A stretch of 53,776 nucleotides of DNA, from the NCBI GenBank assembly GCA_003159795.1, contig PLPK01000083.1:1-53776 (forward strand). Direction: 5' to 3'. A model generated the notes under the pieces. That model worked only from the letters and a program-made list of their open reading frames with translations, was not told the origin of the DNA and did no database searches. This document shows, piece after piece, positions 15,651 through 23,884 of this stretch (its first letter is position 1; each line of letters begins with the position of its first letter). Source of the DNA: Acidimicrobiaceae bacterium (GTDB lineage Bacteria; Actinomycetota; Acidimicrobiia; Acidimicrobiales; Bog-793). The translations under genes were made by a program, and so were the position numbers.

Positions 15651-15890
15651 GTGAGCGATGACGCGACGTTCGAAAAGTTCAGGAAGTGCGCCGTGGATGT
15701 CCTCCAGGTGCCCGAGGACAAGATCGTGCCCGAGGCGAGCTTCGCCGACGACCTGAACGCCGACAGCCTCGACCTAGTCGAGTTCGTGATGGCGCTCGAG
15801 GAGGCATTCGGCATCACCGTCGACGAGACCGAGCTCGACGGGGTCGACATGGTCGGCCAGGCCTACGACCTCGTGGTCTCGAAGCTCTGA
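15651..15890 (+). CDS. acpP: Acyl carrier protein
   Basis: The 79-aa acidic four-helix protein carries the phosphopantetheine attachment Ser 39 in the motif NADSLDLVEFV. It holds the growing acyl chain for the enzymes around it. Start GTG 15651 is preceded by GAGGAGCG, a good ribosome site, and its stop TGA overlaps the fabF ATG. The only larger spacer of the operon lies in front of this gene, allowing separate control. Confidence 0.96.
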   Translation: MSDDATFEKFRKCAVDVLQVPEDKIVPEASFADDLNADSLDLVEFVMALEEAFGITVDETELDGVDMVGQAYDLVVSKL

Positions 15891-17089
15891 TGGACCGGGG
15901 GGGCCGGCGCCGGGTCGTCGTCACGGGCCTCGGCGTCCTCGCCTCCTGCGGGATCGGCAAGGAGGCCTTCTTCGCGGGGCTCGCAGGCGCCCCGGCCGAG
16001 GGCCCGCAGTGGATCGACGGCTTCGACCCGGCGGACTACTTCGACCCGAAAGAGGCGCGCCAAACGGACCGCTTCGCCCAGCTCTCCGTCGCCGCCGCCC
16101 AGCTCGCCCTCACCGACGCCGGCGAGCTGGGCACCGACCCAACCCGCACCGGCGTGATCTTCGGCACCGGGACCGGTGGGCTCGCGACGATCCAGGAGCA
16201 GCTCGTCGTGCTCGTCGCCAAGGGCCCGCGCCGGGTCTCGCCCCGGCTCGTGCCGATGATGATGGGCAACGCCGGCGCGGCGGCGATCTCGATCCGCTTC
16301 GGCGTGCGCGGGCCGTGCGAAACGGTCGTCACGGCGTGCGCCTCGGCGACCCACGCCATCGGCAACGCCTTCCGCCTCGTCGGCGACGGCCGCTGCGACG
16401 CCGTCATCACGGGCGGGGCCGAGGCGGCGATCTCGCGGGCGGGAGGGCTCGACCCGATCGGCATCACGGCCTTCGCCAACATGACGGCCCTGTCGACCTC
16501 GGGGCACTCACGCCCGTTCGACCGGCGGCGGGACGGTTTCGTCATCGCCGAGGGCGGCGGCGCCATCATCCTTGAGGAGCTCGGGCACGCCATCGCCCGC
16601 GGGGCCCACATCTACGCCGAGGTGCTGGGGGCGGGCTCGACCGCCGACGCCTACCACATCACCGCCCCGGCCCCCGGCGGCGAGGGCGCCGTCGCCTGCA
16701 TGGAGCTCGCCCTCGCCGACGCCGGGATCGCACCGGAAAGCGTCGCCCACATCAACGGGCACGGCACCTCGACGCCGCTCAACGACCTCGCCGAGGCCGA
16801 GGCGATCGAGAAGGTCTTCGGCCTCCCGGGCCCCCCGGTCACCTCGATCAAGGGCGTGACGGGACACTCGCTGGGCGCCGCTGGGGCCCTCGAGGCCGTG
16901 GCCTCGGTCCTCTCGATCGAGCGGGGCCTCATCCCCCCAACGGCGGGCCTCGAGGAACAGGACCCCGAGATCCACCTCGACATCGTGACCGGTCCACCAC
17001 GCGCCTTCGACCCGGGCCCAGTGCTCTCGAACAGCTTCGGCTTCGGGGGGCACAACGGATGTCTCGTATTCGGCCCCGTGACCAGCTGA
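15890..17089 (+). CDS. fabF: Beta-ketoacyl-ACP synthase II
   Basis: FabF elongates acyl-ACP with malonyl-ACP. The 399-aa protein has the Cys-His-His triad: Cys in VVTACASATHA, His in NGHGTSTPLND and His in GHSLGAAGALE, with the C-terminal NSFGFGGHN loop. Start ATG 15890 shares a base with the acpP stop; the frame is open further upstream but only as a shadow of acpP. The UbiB-like frame starts 30 nt before its end. Its product closes the elongation set; no fabI, fabZ or accBC genes are in the window. Confidence 0.96.
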   Translation: MDRGGRRRVVVTGLGVLASCGIGKEAFFAGLAGAPAEGPQWIDGFDPADYFDPKEARQTDRFAQLSVAAAQLALTDAGELGTDPTRTGVIFGTGTGGLATIQEQLVVLVAKGPRRVSPRLVPMMMGNAGAAAISIRFGVRGPCETVVTACASATHAIGNAFRLVGDGRCDAVITGGAEAAISRAGGLDPIGITAFANMTALSTSGHSRPFDRRRDGFVIAEGGGAIILEELGHAIARGAHIYAEVLGAGSTADAYHITAPAPGGEGAVACMELALADAGIAPESVAHINGHGTSTPLNDLAEAEAIEKVFGLPGPPVTSIKGVTGHSLGAAGALEAVASVLSIERGLIPPTAGLEEQDPEIHLDIVTGPPRAFDPGPVLSNSFGFGGHNGCLVFGPVTS

Positions 17090-18762
17090 GCACGGCCCCA
17101 CCCCCCGACCTTTCGGTCGGGGCTTTCTCGGACCATCCGCCGTGGCTCGTCGAGCCCGCCGACCTGCCCTGGCGGATTGGCCTCGACCTCGTGCGCGAGG
17201 CCACCCGGGCGACGGTCCCCCAGCTCGTCCGGCGCCGACGGTTCCCACCGTGGCGGCGGATCGTGCGGGTCTCGGCGATCCTCGGCTGGGCGATCGCCGG
17301 CTGGTTCCTTGTCGACCGGCCCAAACACGAGAGCCGGTCCCGGGCGGGGCTCGCGCACCGGCTCCGCCTCGCCTTCCAGCGGCTCGGCCCCACCTACATC
17401 AAGCTCGGCCAAATCCTCTCGTCGGGCGAGGGGATCTTCCCGCCCGAGCTCGTCGGCGAGTTCAAGGGGCTGCGCGACCGGGTGCCGGCCGAGTCCTTCG
17501 AGACGGTGCGCGCCTGCGTCGAGGCCGACCTCGGGCGGCCCCTCGGGGAGGTCTTCGCCGAGTTCTCGCCCGAGCCCGTCGCCGCCGCCTCGATCGCTCA
17601 GGTGCACCGGGCACGGCTTTCCACCGGCGAGGCGGTCGTCGTGAAGGTGCAGCGTCCCCGGGTCGCCGACCGGGTGCGGGACGACCTCGCCGTGATGAGC
17701 TTCCTCGCGCCGCACCTCGTCGGGCGGATCCCGATCGCCGTCCTCGCCAACCCGCCGGCGCTGATCGAGCTCTTCGCCGAGACGATCGTCGAGGAGCTCG
17801 ACTTCCGCCTCGAGGCAGAGAACATGCTCGACGTCGCGGCGGCGATCGCCGCCGCCGACCAGCGCACGATCGTCGTCCCCCGGCCGCACCCGAGGCTCGT
17901 CACGCCGCGGGTCCTCGTGATGGAGCGCCTCGACGGCTTCGCCTGGGACGACGTGGGTGGCATGAGGGACGCCGGGATCGCCACCGAAGCCGTGATGCGC
18001 GCCGCCATCGTCTCGTTCCTCGAGGGGGTGATGCTCTTCGGTGTCTTCCACGGCGACCTCCACGGGGGGAACCTCTTCGTCCTGCCCGACGGGCGGGTTG
18101 CGCTCCTCGACTTCGGGATCACGGGACGCCTCGACGAGGCCCACCGGCTGGCGTTCCTCCGCCTCGTGATGGGGGCGACGATGAACGACGTGCGCAGCCA
18201 GGTGGCGGCGCTGCGCGACCTGGGCGCTCTGGCGGCGGACGCCGACCTCGACCAGGTGATCATCGACCTCGGCCTCGACGGCCCGCCCCAGGACCTCGCC
18301 GAGACGGCGCCCGACGACCTCACCCGTCAGCTGCGCGAGCTCACCCGGCACCTGCTCGCCTACGGGGTGAAGCTGCCCAAAGAGCTGATGCTTTTCGTGA
18401 AGAACATCCTCTTTTTGGACGGTGTCGTCGCAGTCTTCGCGCCGGACGTCGACCTTTTAGGCGAGGTCGTCGAGGTCGCCGGGTACTTCGCCGCCCGCTA
18501 CGGCGACCGGATCGCTCGCGAGCTCGGCATCGACCCGAGCCTCGCGGGGGCCGACCTCGACGGGGTGCGGGCGGCGATCGGCGTCTCGGCCGGGACCGAG
18601 CGCATCAGCTACCGCGAGCTCCAGGCGCGGCGCGAGACCGTCCGCCGCAAGATCGGGCGCCAACGGCGGGGGCGGACGGCTACCGTGCCCGAAGGGCCAG
18701 CTGCCGCGAAACCGGCGCCGGGGCCCACTGACAACGATGAGCCGGAGACAGGCGATGGATGA
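17059..18762 (+). CDS. UbiB/AarF (ABC1) family atypical kinase
   Basis: The 567-aa protein shows the family hallmarks. These are KLGQ (about 114-117) at the N-terminal extension, the Ala-rich loop AAASIAQVHRA, the Lys of VVVKVQRP, EELDFRLEAEN, the catalytic-loop-like HGDLHGGNLF and DFG in LLDFGITGRL. One hydrophobic stretch lies near residues 72-86. Family members support quinone biosynthesis or lipid homeostasis, with ATPase rather than classical kinase activity. It overlaps fabF by 31 nt from ATG 17059, but a terminator-like hairpin lies inside the first codons, so GTG 17191 after the hairpin is a possible start. Location at the end of a fab operon suggests a membrane-lipid link, which is inference. 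Confidence 0.9.
   Translation: MSRIRPRDQLSTAPPPDLSVGAFSDHPPWLVEPADLPWRIGLDLVREATRATVPQLVRRRRFPPWRRIVRVSAILGWAIAGWFLVDRPKHESRSRAGLAHRLRLAFQRLGPTYIKLGQILSSGEGIFPPELVGEFKGLRDRVPAESFETVRACVEADLGRPLGEVFAEFSPEPVAAASIAQVHRARLSTGEAVVVKVQRPRVADRVRDDLAVMSFLAPHLVGRIPIAVLANPPALIELFAETIVEELDFRLEAENMLDVAAAIAAADQRTIVVPRPHPRLVTPRVLVMERLDGFAWDDVGGMRDAGIATEAVMRAAIVSFLEGVMLFGVFHGDLHGGNLFVLPDGRVALLDFGITGRLDEAHRLAFLRLVMGATMNDVRSQVAALRDLGALAADADLDQVIIDLGLDGPPQDLAETAPDDLTRQLRELTRHLLAYGVKLPKELMLFVKNILFLDGVVAVFAPDVDLLGEVVEVAGYFAARYGDRIARELGIDPSLAGADLDGVRAAIGVSAGTERISYRELQARRETVRRKIGRQRRGRTATVPEGPAAAKPAPGPTDNDEPETGDG
17103..17122 (+). terminator. GC-rich terminator-like hairpin after fabF, inside the UbiB-like frame
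   Basis: CCCCGACC (17103-17110) and GGTCGGGG (17115-17122) form a perfect 8-bp stem with loop TTTC, followed by CTTTCTC. It sits 13 nt after the fabF stop, as an intrinsic terminator would. However, the downstream kinase frame runs through it. It may attenuate read-through from fabF into the kinase and deoC. Confidence 0.55.
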
Positions 18763-19483
18763 CAGTTCTGCCCTAAGCGCCCCAGACGGACTCCCCACGG
18801 TCGAGCACGTCGCCTCCATGATCGACCACTCGCTGCTGCGACCGGAGCTCACCACGGCCGAGGTGGTCGACGGCCTCGGGATCGCCCGCCGGTGCCGCAC
18901 AGCCTCGGCCTGCGTGCGCCCGAGCGACGTCGCCCGGGCGGTCGACGCCCTCGCCGGCTCGGGTGTCATGGTCGCGACGGTGATCGGCTTCCCGCACGGC
19001 TCGACGACGACAGCGACCAAGGTCGCCGAGGTCGCCGAGGCCCTGTCGCTGGGCGCCGATGAGTTCGACATGGTGCTCCACATCGGGGCCCTGTGCGGCG
19101 GCGAGGGCGACTACGTCGGGCGGGACATCCGGGCCGTGGTCGAGGCGGCGGAGGGTCGCACCGTGAAGGTGATCCTCGAGAACGCCTACCTCACCCTCGA
19201 GGAGAAGATCCTCGGCTGCCACCTCGCCGAGGAGGCGGGGGCGGCGTTCGTGAAGACGAGCACCGGCTACGCGCCCTCCGGCGCGACCCTCGAGGACATC
19301 ATCCTCATGCGGGCCGCCGTCTCGCCCCATGTCGGCGTGAAGGCCGCCGGGGGCGTGCGAACCCTCGACGCCCTGCTGGCGATGGAGGCGGCCGGCGCGA
19401 CCCGCTTCGGTGCAACCGCCACGGTCGCGATCCTCGACGAACTCCGTCTGCGCCGCACCACCCAGGCCGGCCCCGGCCGCTAG
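18755..19483 (+). CDS. deoC: Deoxyribose-phosphate aldolase
   Basis: DeoC cleaves 2-deoxyribose 5-phosphate to acetaldehyde and glyceraldehyde 3-phosphate in deoxynucleoside catabolism. The 242-aa TIM barrel has the catalytic Asp in EFDMVLHIGAL, the Schiff-base Lys in FVKTSTGY and the second Lys in GVKAAGGVRT. Start ATG 18755 is preferred because GGAG lies 8 nt upstream; an in-frame ATG at 18737 is also possible. It overlaps the end of the UbiB-like gene by 8 nt, so it is coupled to it. Nucleoside catabolism is an odd partner for fatty-acid genes. Confidence 0.95.
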   Translation: MDDSSALSAPDGLPTVEHVASMIDHSLLRPELTTAEVVDGLGIARRCRTASACVRPSDVARAVDALAGSGVMVATVIGFPHGSTTTATKVAEVAEALSLGADEFDMVLHIGALCGGEGDYVGRDIRAVVEAAEGRTVKVILENAYLTLEEKILGCHLAEEAGAAFVKTSTGYAPSGATLEDIILMRAAVSPHVGVKAAGGVRTLDALLAMEAAGATRFGATATVAILDELRLRRTTQAGPGR

Positions 19484-19516
19484 TCGGTAACCGCCGCGTC
19501 CTCCTTCGCCAGGTGA

Positions 19517-19542
19517 CGACGGACGGACCGGGCCGTCCGTCG
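19517..19542. terminator. 10-bp stem-loop between convergent genes
   Basis: CGACGGACGG (19517-19526) and CCGTCCGTCG (19533-19542) form a perfect 10-bp stem with a 6-nt loop in the 91-nt gap between deoC and the convergent secreted-protein gene. It can serve both strands. No clear T-run flanks it, as is common in this high-GC sequence. Confidence 0.6.
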
Positions 19543-19574
19543 CCGGGCGGTATCGCTGTCCGGGCCCCGAGGGG

Positions 19575-21374
19575 CTACTTGATGAGCGTCACCGCCACCG
19601 GCGCCGGCTTCGGGATGCCCGACCAGGCGCCGATGGCGACGGTCCGGTAGCGGCCGGCGGGGAACGGTGGCGCCTCCACGGGGCCTGACAGGCACACGGG
19701 CACGCGCACCGTCGCCTGCGCCGGGGTCTGCGTGCAGACCGCGTAGCGCGTGGAGACGACGATCCGCAGGCGGTTGACGCCGTGCCGGATCCAGTAGGGC
19801 CCCACCCGGCAGGGAGTCGGGATCACGCCATCGGCCGGGATCTCCTTGTTCGCCAGCACCACCATCAGGTACGGCGCGCAGCCGTTGGTCTCGTTGATCC
19901 GGGTTCCCGGATTCGTGACGACGAGCACGGCGCCGATCGACGCCCCCGCCTGGACCTTCGTGCGGGAGAGCACGAGGCGCGAGGTGAGCTTGGCGCCCTT
20001 GGCCGCGTTCCGCACCGGCGCCGCGCTTGCCAGACGGAGCGTGTGCACCCGTCCGAGCAACGACAGCTTCACCGGGGACGGGCGGGTGCCAAGGCCCCAG
20101 TCGGTGACCCGGAACGTGGCGGCGTCGACGACGACGGCGAGGAAGGTCCCCTTGGGAAGGCTGCCGCCGGACGGCGGCGAGGAGTCGTAGGCGGTGAACC
20201 GACCCCGCATCGTGATGAGGTACACCGGCATGCCGGCGGGAACCGAAGGCGTCGAGTCGCCGGGGGTGGCGACCCGCAGCGCCGCCGCGTGCGTCGTCGC
20301 CACGGCCAGTACGTGGCTGGCATGTACGTCACCGTTGGCCCTCGCCACTTCGCGCGCCACCTTCGTCAATCTGGCGAGCGCCGCGGCCGGGATCTTCGAA
20401 CCGGCCCTGGGGGGGGAGGCGGGCGGAACGCACTGCTTGCCCGCGGTGCGAGTGGCGTTCGCCTCGTGGGCGGGGAGGACCCTGACGACCGCGCGCAGCA
20501 GCGAGCAGCTCCGGTCGGTGAGGTCCGGCTTGGCGCGGCCGTGTTCGCTCACATCCACGGCCGCCGTGCAGTACCAGCCATCGGCCTCCAGCTCCGGCGG
20601 CGAGCTCTCGGCGCGGCGGATGACCAGCTTGAAAAGGAGGGCGTTCTCCAGGCAGAACGCTCGGGGCCCGAGCGGCAGGGCATTCAGAGCCCGAAGGAGC
20701 GAGCGGGCCCGGGCGCCTGTCACCGTGAACGTCACCGGGCCGGACGATCCGGCCATGAGGGAGGCCTTGGAGTAGGCGGTCACCTCGACGACACCGTTCC
20801 GGAGTGCGCGCTCGTCGGCGGGCCGGTTCGGTTCCCAGACGACCTGCGCATCGACCCGGAGTTCGGCGCCGGAACCAGTGTCCACGGAGAGGTAGGAAAG
20901 CTCGGCCAGATAGTCGTGCGGGCCCGACACCGGCAGGTCATACGACAGACTCACCGACCAGACGCCGAAGGAATCGTCCTCGCTCCCATTCCCGACCTGG
21001 GTTGCGTCCTGGGGGACGTGCGCCTCGAGATAGCTCTCGAGCGCCTCCATCGACTCGTCGAGGAGATAGAAGCGGTGGGCGTCGTGGCTCCCGGGGATGC
21101 CCGTCTCGTCGGGGTTCCCTTTGAGTGTCCTCGACCGCACGACCGTGGTCACACGGGCGCCGGGCGGGACGATCGCCTCGTCGAGCACGTGCTGCGCGAA
21201 GGCCCCGGCCGGCGAGGGCTTGGCGGCGCCGGAGGCGGCAACGGCACCGCCGCCACCGCCAACGGACAACGTCGCGGCGCAAAGGAGCACCGCCATGACC
21301 GCGACGCCGGCGTGCTTGACCCTCCCGAACCTGACCGACGGCGTCAGCTGCAAAACAGGACCCGCGATCCCCAT
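19575..21374 (-). CDS. Large secreted protein of unknown function
   Basis: The 599-aa protein begins with a short basic region and a hydrophobic core (about residues 24-48, AVMAVLLCAATLSVGG) ending in an Ala-rich cleavage area, a Sec signal peptide. The mature chain is rich in beta-type segments and has about nine cysteines, some paired in sequence (for example NGCAPYLMVV and TPCRVG). That suggests disulfides in an extracytoplasmic protein. The last third (from about residue 490) resembles an immunoglobulin-like or DUF4232-like beta-sandwich. No enzymatic motif is seen and I recognise no family. It is monocistronic, ending opposite deoC across a strong hairpin. Confidence 0.7.
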   Translation of the reverse strand: MGIAGPVLQLTPSVRFGRVKHAGVAVMAVLLCAATLSVGGGGGAVAASGAAKPSPAGAFAQHVLDEAIVPPGARVTTVVRSRTLKGNPDETGIPGSHDAHRFYLLDESMEALESYLEAHVPQDATQVGNGSEDDSFGVWSVSLSYDLPVSGPHDYLAELSYLSVDTGSGAELRVDAQVVWEPNRPADERALRNGVVEVTAYSKASLMAGSSGPVTFTVTGARARSLLRALNALPLGPRAFCLENALLFKLVIRRAESSPPELEADGWYCTAAVDVSEHGRAKPDLTDRSCSLLRAVVRVLPAHEANATRTAGKQCVPPASPPRAGSKIPAAALARLTKVAREVARANGDVHASHVLAVATTHAAALRVATPGDSTPSVPAGMPVYLITMRGRFTAYDSSPPSGGSLPKGTFLAVVVDAATFRVTDWGLGTRPSPVKLSLLGRVHTLRLASAAPVRNAAKGAKLTSRLVLSRTKVQAGASIGAVLVVTNPGTRINETNGCAPYLMVVLANKEIPADGVIPTPCRVGPYWIRHGVNRLRIVVSTRYAVCTQTPAQATVRVPVCLSGPVEAPPFPAGRYRTVAIGAWSGIPKPAPVAVTLIK

Positions 21375-21423
21375 ACCGCCCCCTTTTCGAGCCTCACTGG
21401 TGTATCACCGGCTCTGGGATCGC

Positions 21424-21505
21424 GCGATGCGACCGGTGCCGGCCCGGCCTGCGCCGGATCCGCCCTATCGGCCCACCACCCGGGAGCCGGCACCGGTCGC
21501 ATCGC
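21424..21505. repeat. 20-bp perfect inverted repeat with 42-nt spacer
   Basis: GCGATGCGACCGGTGCCGGC (21424-21443) is repeated as its exact reverse complement at 21486-21505. It lies in the 154-nt gap between the DUF4349 gene (ending 21529) and the start of the secreted-protein gene (21374), both on the minus strand. It could be a long terminator stem for the sigma/DUF4349 operon or a regulator site for the secreted protein. The length and perfection are far above chance. Confidence 0.75.
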
Positions 21506-21528
21506 CCACACCTCGGCGCGCGGCCTGC

Positions 21529-22563
21529 CTAGGCGATCCGCCGGCGCACCCGGGGCCAGACGCTGCGCCACAGTCCGTAGACGATGAGCGCCACGACGAT
21601 GAACGAAAGCACGGCGAACAGCAGGTCGCCGAGAACCGAGACGAGCGCCTTCACGCCGTTCACAAAGCCGGCGACCGCCTCGTGCCAGGCGTGGCCGAAG
21701 CCGGTCGACGGGCCCGAAACGTGCGGTGGCCGCGGCACGGCGAGACTCACCGTGAGCGCCGAGTAATCGACCTGAGCGGCGAGCGTGCGCTGCTCACCCT
21801 GGATCTGCTCGATCTGGGACTGCACGTACTCGACCTCGTTCTCGACCGAGAGCAGGTCCGAGATCTTGCCGGCCCGGCCGAGCAGCACCTCGAGTTGGCC
21901 GCGTTCGTCGACGAGCGCCGTGAGGCGCGCGCCCAGATCGACGACCTGGGCGGTCACGTCAGTGTCCGAGGTGGTGAGGCTCCTCACCTTGGCGATGCCC
22001 TCGGCCTTGGCGATGAACGCCGAGAACGACCCCGCCGGCACCTTCACGACGATGGTCCCGCCCGGATGGGACCCGGTCTCGGCGAGGTCGGCCGCCGACA
22101 CGTAGCCCCCGAACTCGGCGGCGAGCGCTGTGAGGCGTGCGACGTCACGGCGGAGGGCGGCCCGCGTGGTCCGGAGCCGGAGCGTGCCCTTGGCGATGAT
22201 GTCGCGACCGGTCGTGGTCGTCGTGGTCGCCTTCGTGCTGTGGCGCGACACCAACGCGCCGAGCACGCTCTTGGAAAGCCCGTTCCCCGCCAGGGCGTAG
22301 GCCTTCGCGTACCTCGATGCCGTCGTCGACACCGCCGGGGATCCCCCAGACGAGGTCAACAGGACGGCCGTGAGTGCCACGACGGCGGCGACACTCACGC
22401 CTGCCATAGCGAGCTCGCGGAAGCGGAACCGGCCACGGACGACCTTCGCCCCGCTGGTGGGCGGCGACGCCGCGGAGAGGATCTCGTCCGGGCCGTGGGT
22501 GGGGACGGCGTATCCGCCCCCCGCCTCGTGGAGAAGCGCTTCGAACTCGTCGTCGCCGATCAT
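21529..22563 (-). CDS. DUF4349 membrane protein, partner of the ECF sigma factor
   Basis: The 344-aa protein has a cytoplasmic N-terminus of ~48 residues, a transmembrane helix (about 50-72) and a periplasm-facing DUF4349-type domain. The domain holds beta segments such as GTLRLRTTRAALRRDV, then a heptad-rich coiled coil around residues 195-260. A second helix (about 312-333) and a basic tail end the protein. It overlaps the sigma-factor gene by 4 nt. In ECF pairs the second gene usually encodes an anti-sigma factor; its N-terminus would face the sigma factor but lacks an obvious zinc-binding ZAS motif. The anti-sigma role is therefore inference. Confidence 0.8.
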   Translation of the reverse strand: MIGDDEFEALLHEAGGGYAVPTHGPDEILSAASPPTSGAKVVRGRFRFRELAMAGVSVAAVVALTAVLLTSSGGSPAVSTTASRYAKAYALAGNGLSKSVLGALVSRHSTKATTTTTTGRDIIAKGTLRLRTTRAALRRDVARLTALAAEFGGYVSAADLAETGSHPGGTIVVKVPAGSFSAFIAKAEGIAKVRSLTTSDTDVTAQVVDLGARLTALVDERGQLEVLLGRAGKISDLLSVENEVEYVQSQIEQIQGEQRTLAAQVDYSALTVSLAVPRPPHVSGPSTGFGHAWHEAVAGFVNGVKALVSVLGDLLFAVLSFIVVALIVYGLWRSVWPRVRRRIA

Positions 22564-23108
22564 TGGGTTCCCTCTTCTTCCTCTGCGAATGGGCTGAGCG
22601 TCGCGTCGGCGCTAAGAAGCCGCCGGGCCTCGTGCAGCCGGGACTTCACCGTTCCGGGGCGCCGGTGGATCGCGACGGCGATCTCCTTCTCGGACAGGCC
22701 GGCGTAGTACCGCAGGACGATCGGGACCCGGAGCGCCTCGGGAAGCCGCGCGAGGGCCACGCGCACCACGGCGGCGCGGTCGCCGACGAGGGCGATCTCG
22801 TCCGGCCCCGGCGAAGTCTCGGCTAGCGACTCGAGCGCGGCCTGCGGCGCCCGCCGGCCGTCGACGCCCCACTCCTTGCGGGCCCAGGAGTAGCAGGAAT
22901 TCACGACGACCCGGTAGAGCCACGGGCGCGCCGCCTCACCGTCGGGCATCGCGTCCCGGAAACGCCACATGCGCAGGAACGCCTCCTGCACGGCCTCCTC
23001 GGCCCCCGTCGAGTCGTTGAGCACCAGGCAGGCGGTGCGGTACGCCGGCGCGTACCACGACTTCATCCACTCCTCGAGCCCCGAGATGTCCTGCCCGGCG
23101 CGATTCAC
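22560..23108 (-). CDS. ECF sigma factor (SigE-like family)
   Basis: The 182-aa protein has region 2 (about residues 15-85, with AEEAVQEAFLRMWRF and RPWLYRVVVNSCYSWAR) and region 4 (about 118-170, LPEALRVPIVLRYYAGLSEKEIA plus GTVKSRLHEARR). This is the standard ECF layout. Start GTG 23108 lacks a clear ribosome site and may be leaderless. Its stop overlaps the ATG of the DUF4349 gene, so the pair forms a surface-sensing unit. The signal is not evident. The 389 nt upstream of its start hold no clear gene other than a degraded one on the other strand. Confidence 0.9.
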   Translation of the reverse strand: MNRAGQDISGLEEWMKSWYAPAYRTACLVLNDSTGAEEAVQEAFLRMWRFRDAMPDGEAARPWLYRVVVNSCYSWARKEWGVDGRRAPQAALESLAETSPGPDEIALVGDRAAVVRVALARLPEALRVPIVLRYYAGLSEKEIAVAIHRRPGTVKSRLHEARRLLSADATLSPFAEEEEGTQ

Positions 23109-23497
23109 GGCGTCTGCGTCGGTCGTGGTCTCACGTTGTAAAGACTCCCCCGCCGGGCGTTCGGTTCGATACCGGCTGTGAGCTGGTTGAACAGAACCGA
23201 CGCGACCTTAGGTCGGCGGCCGGCGCGATTCGCCGCGCCCCCGGGGATGAGCGCGGGGGACGGGAGGGCCCCATCGAAATCTGCGAGCAAGTGCCGCATC
23301 CGCACGCCCTCGAGCACCTCGGACACCGCGACCAGCCCGCCCGGACGGCGGACGCCCTCGACAAGACCACAGCGATCAGGCGCTTCAACTCCCGGCTCGC
23401 CCGTAGATCACTGCGGGCGTCGGGACGATGGCCCGTTCCTGGGTCTTCGGGTGGTCGCGTTGGTGGGCCTGCGACAAGCCTCATCGAAGCGGGCGTT

Positions 23498-23853
23498 TTG
23501 CACTGCGGCGCCGTGCCGCACTTCCTCACCAAGCCCGGTCTCATCCTCGTCGTGGCCTGGATTGCACAGACGTTGGGGCAGCTCGTCGGGCTCTCGATCA
23601 TCATCGTCGGCCCGAACGTCGCGGCGGCGGCGAGCAACAAGCGGGCCGAGGACACCTACCAGACGCCAGCTCGAGCCTGTCCGAAGCGCGCGAGATCAAC
23701 GAGCACCGACAGGCCCGGGACGACAAGTTGATCGCTACCCTGCAAGCTGACCTCGCCAGAGGCGACGTGGCCGGAACTCGGGAGGTGACCACGAGCCGGG
23801 ATCTTGGCGCGCCCACCGGGGGCGCCACTACTTTCGTCGCATGCCCCTGGTGA
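23498..23853 (+). pseudogene. Frameshifted small membrane-protein gene
   Basis: One frame from about TTG 23498 or GTG 23513 encodes a hydrophobic helix (LILVVAWIAQTLGQLVGLSII) and then VGPNVAAAASNKRAEDTYQ. It is then broken. The next frame continues smoothly with DASSSLSEAREINEHRQ and ARDDKLIATLQADLARG, a helical tail. Restoring one base near 23662 joins them into a plausible ~95-residue protein with one membrane helix and a coiled tail, reminiscent of the end of DUF1003-like proteins. Either a pseudogene or a one-base sequence error. The second frame runs to 23853. Confidence 0.5.
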
Positions 23854-23884
23854 CCGCCCCCGCCTCAGATCCGGACCCGGTTCG

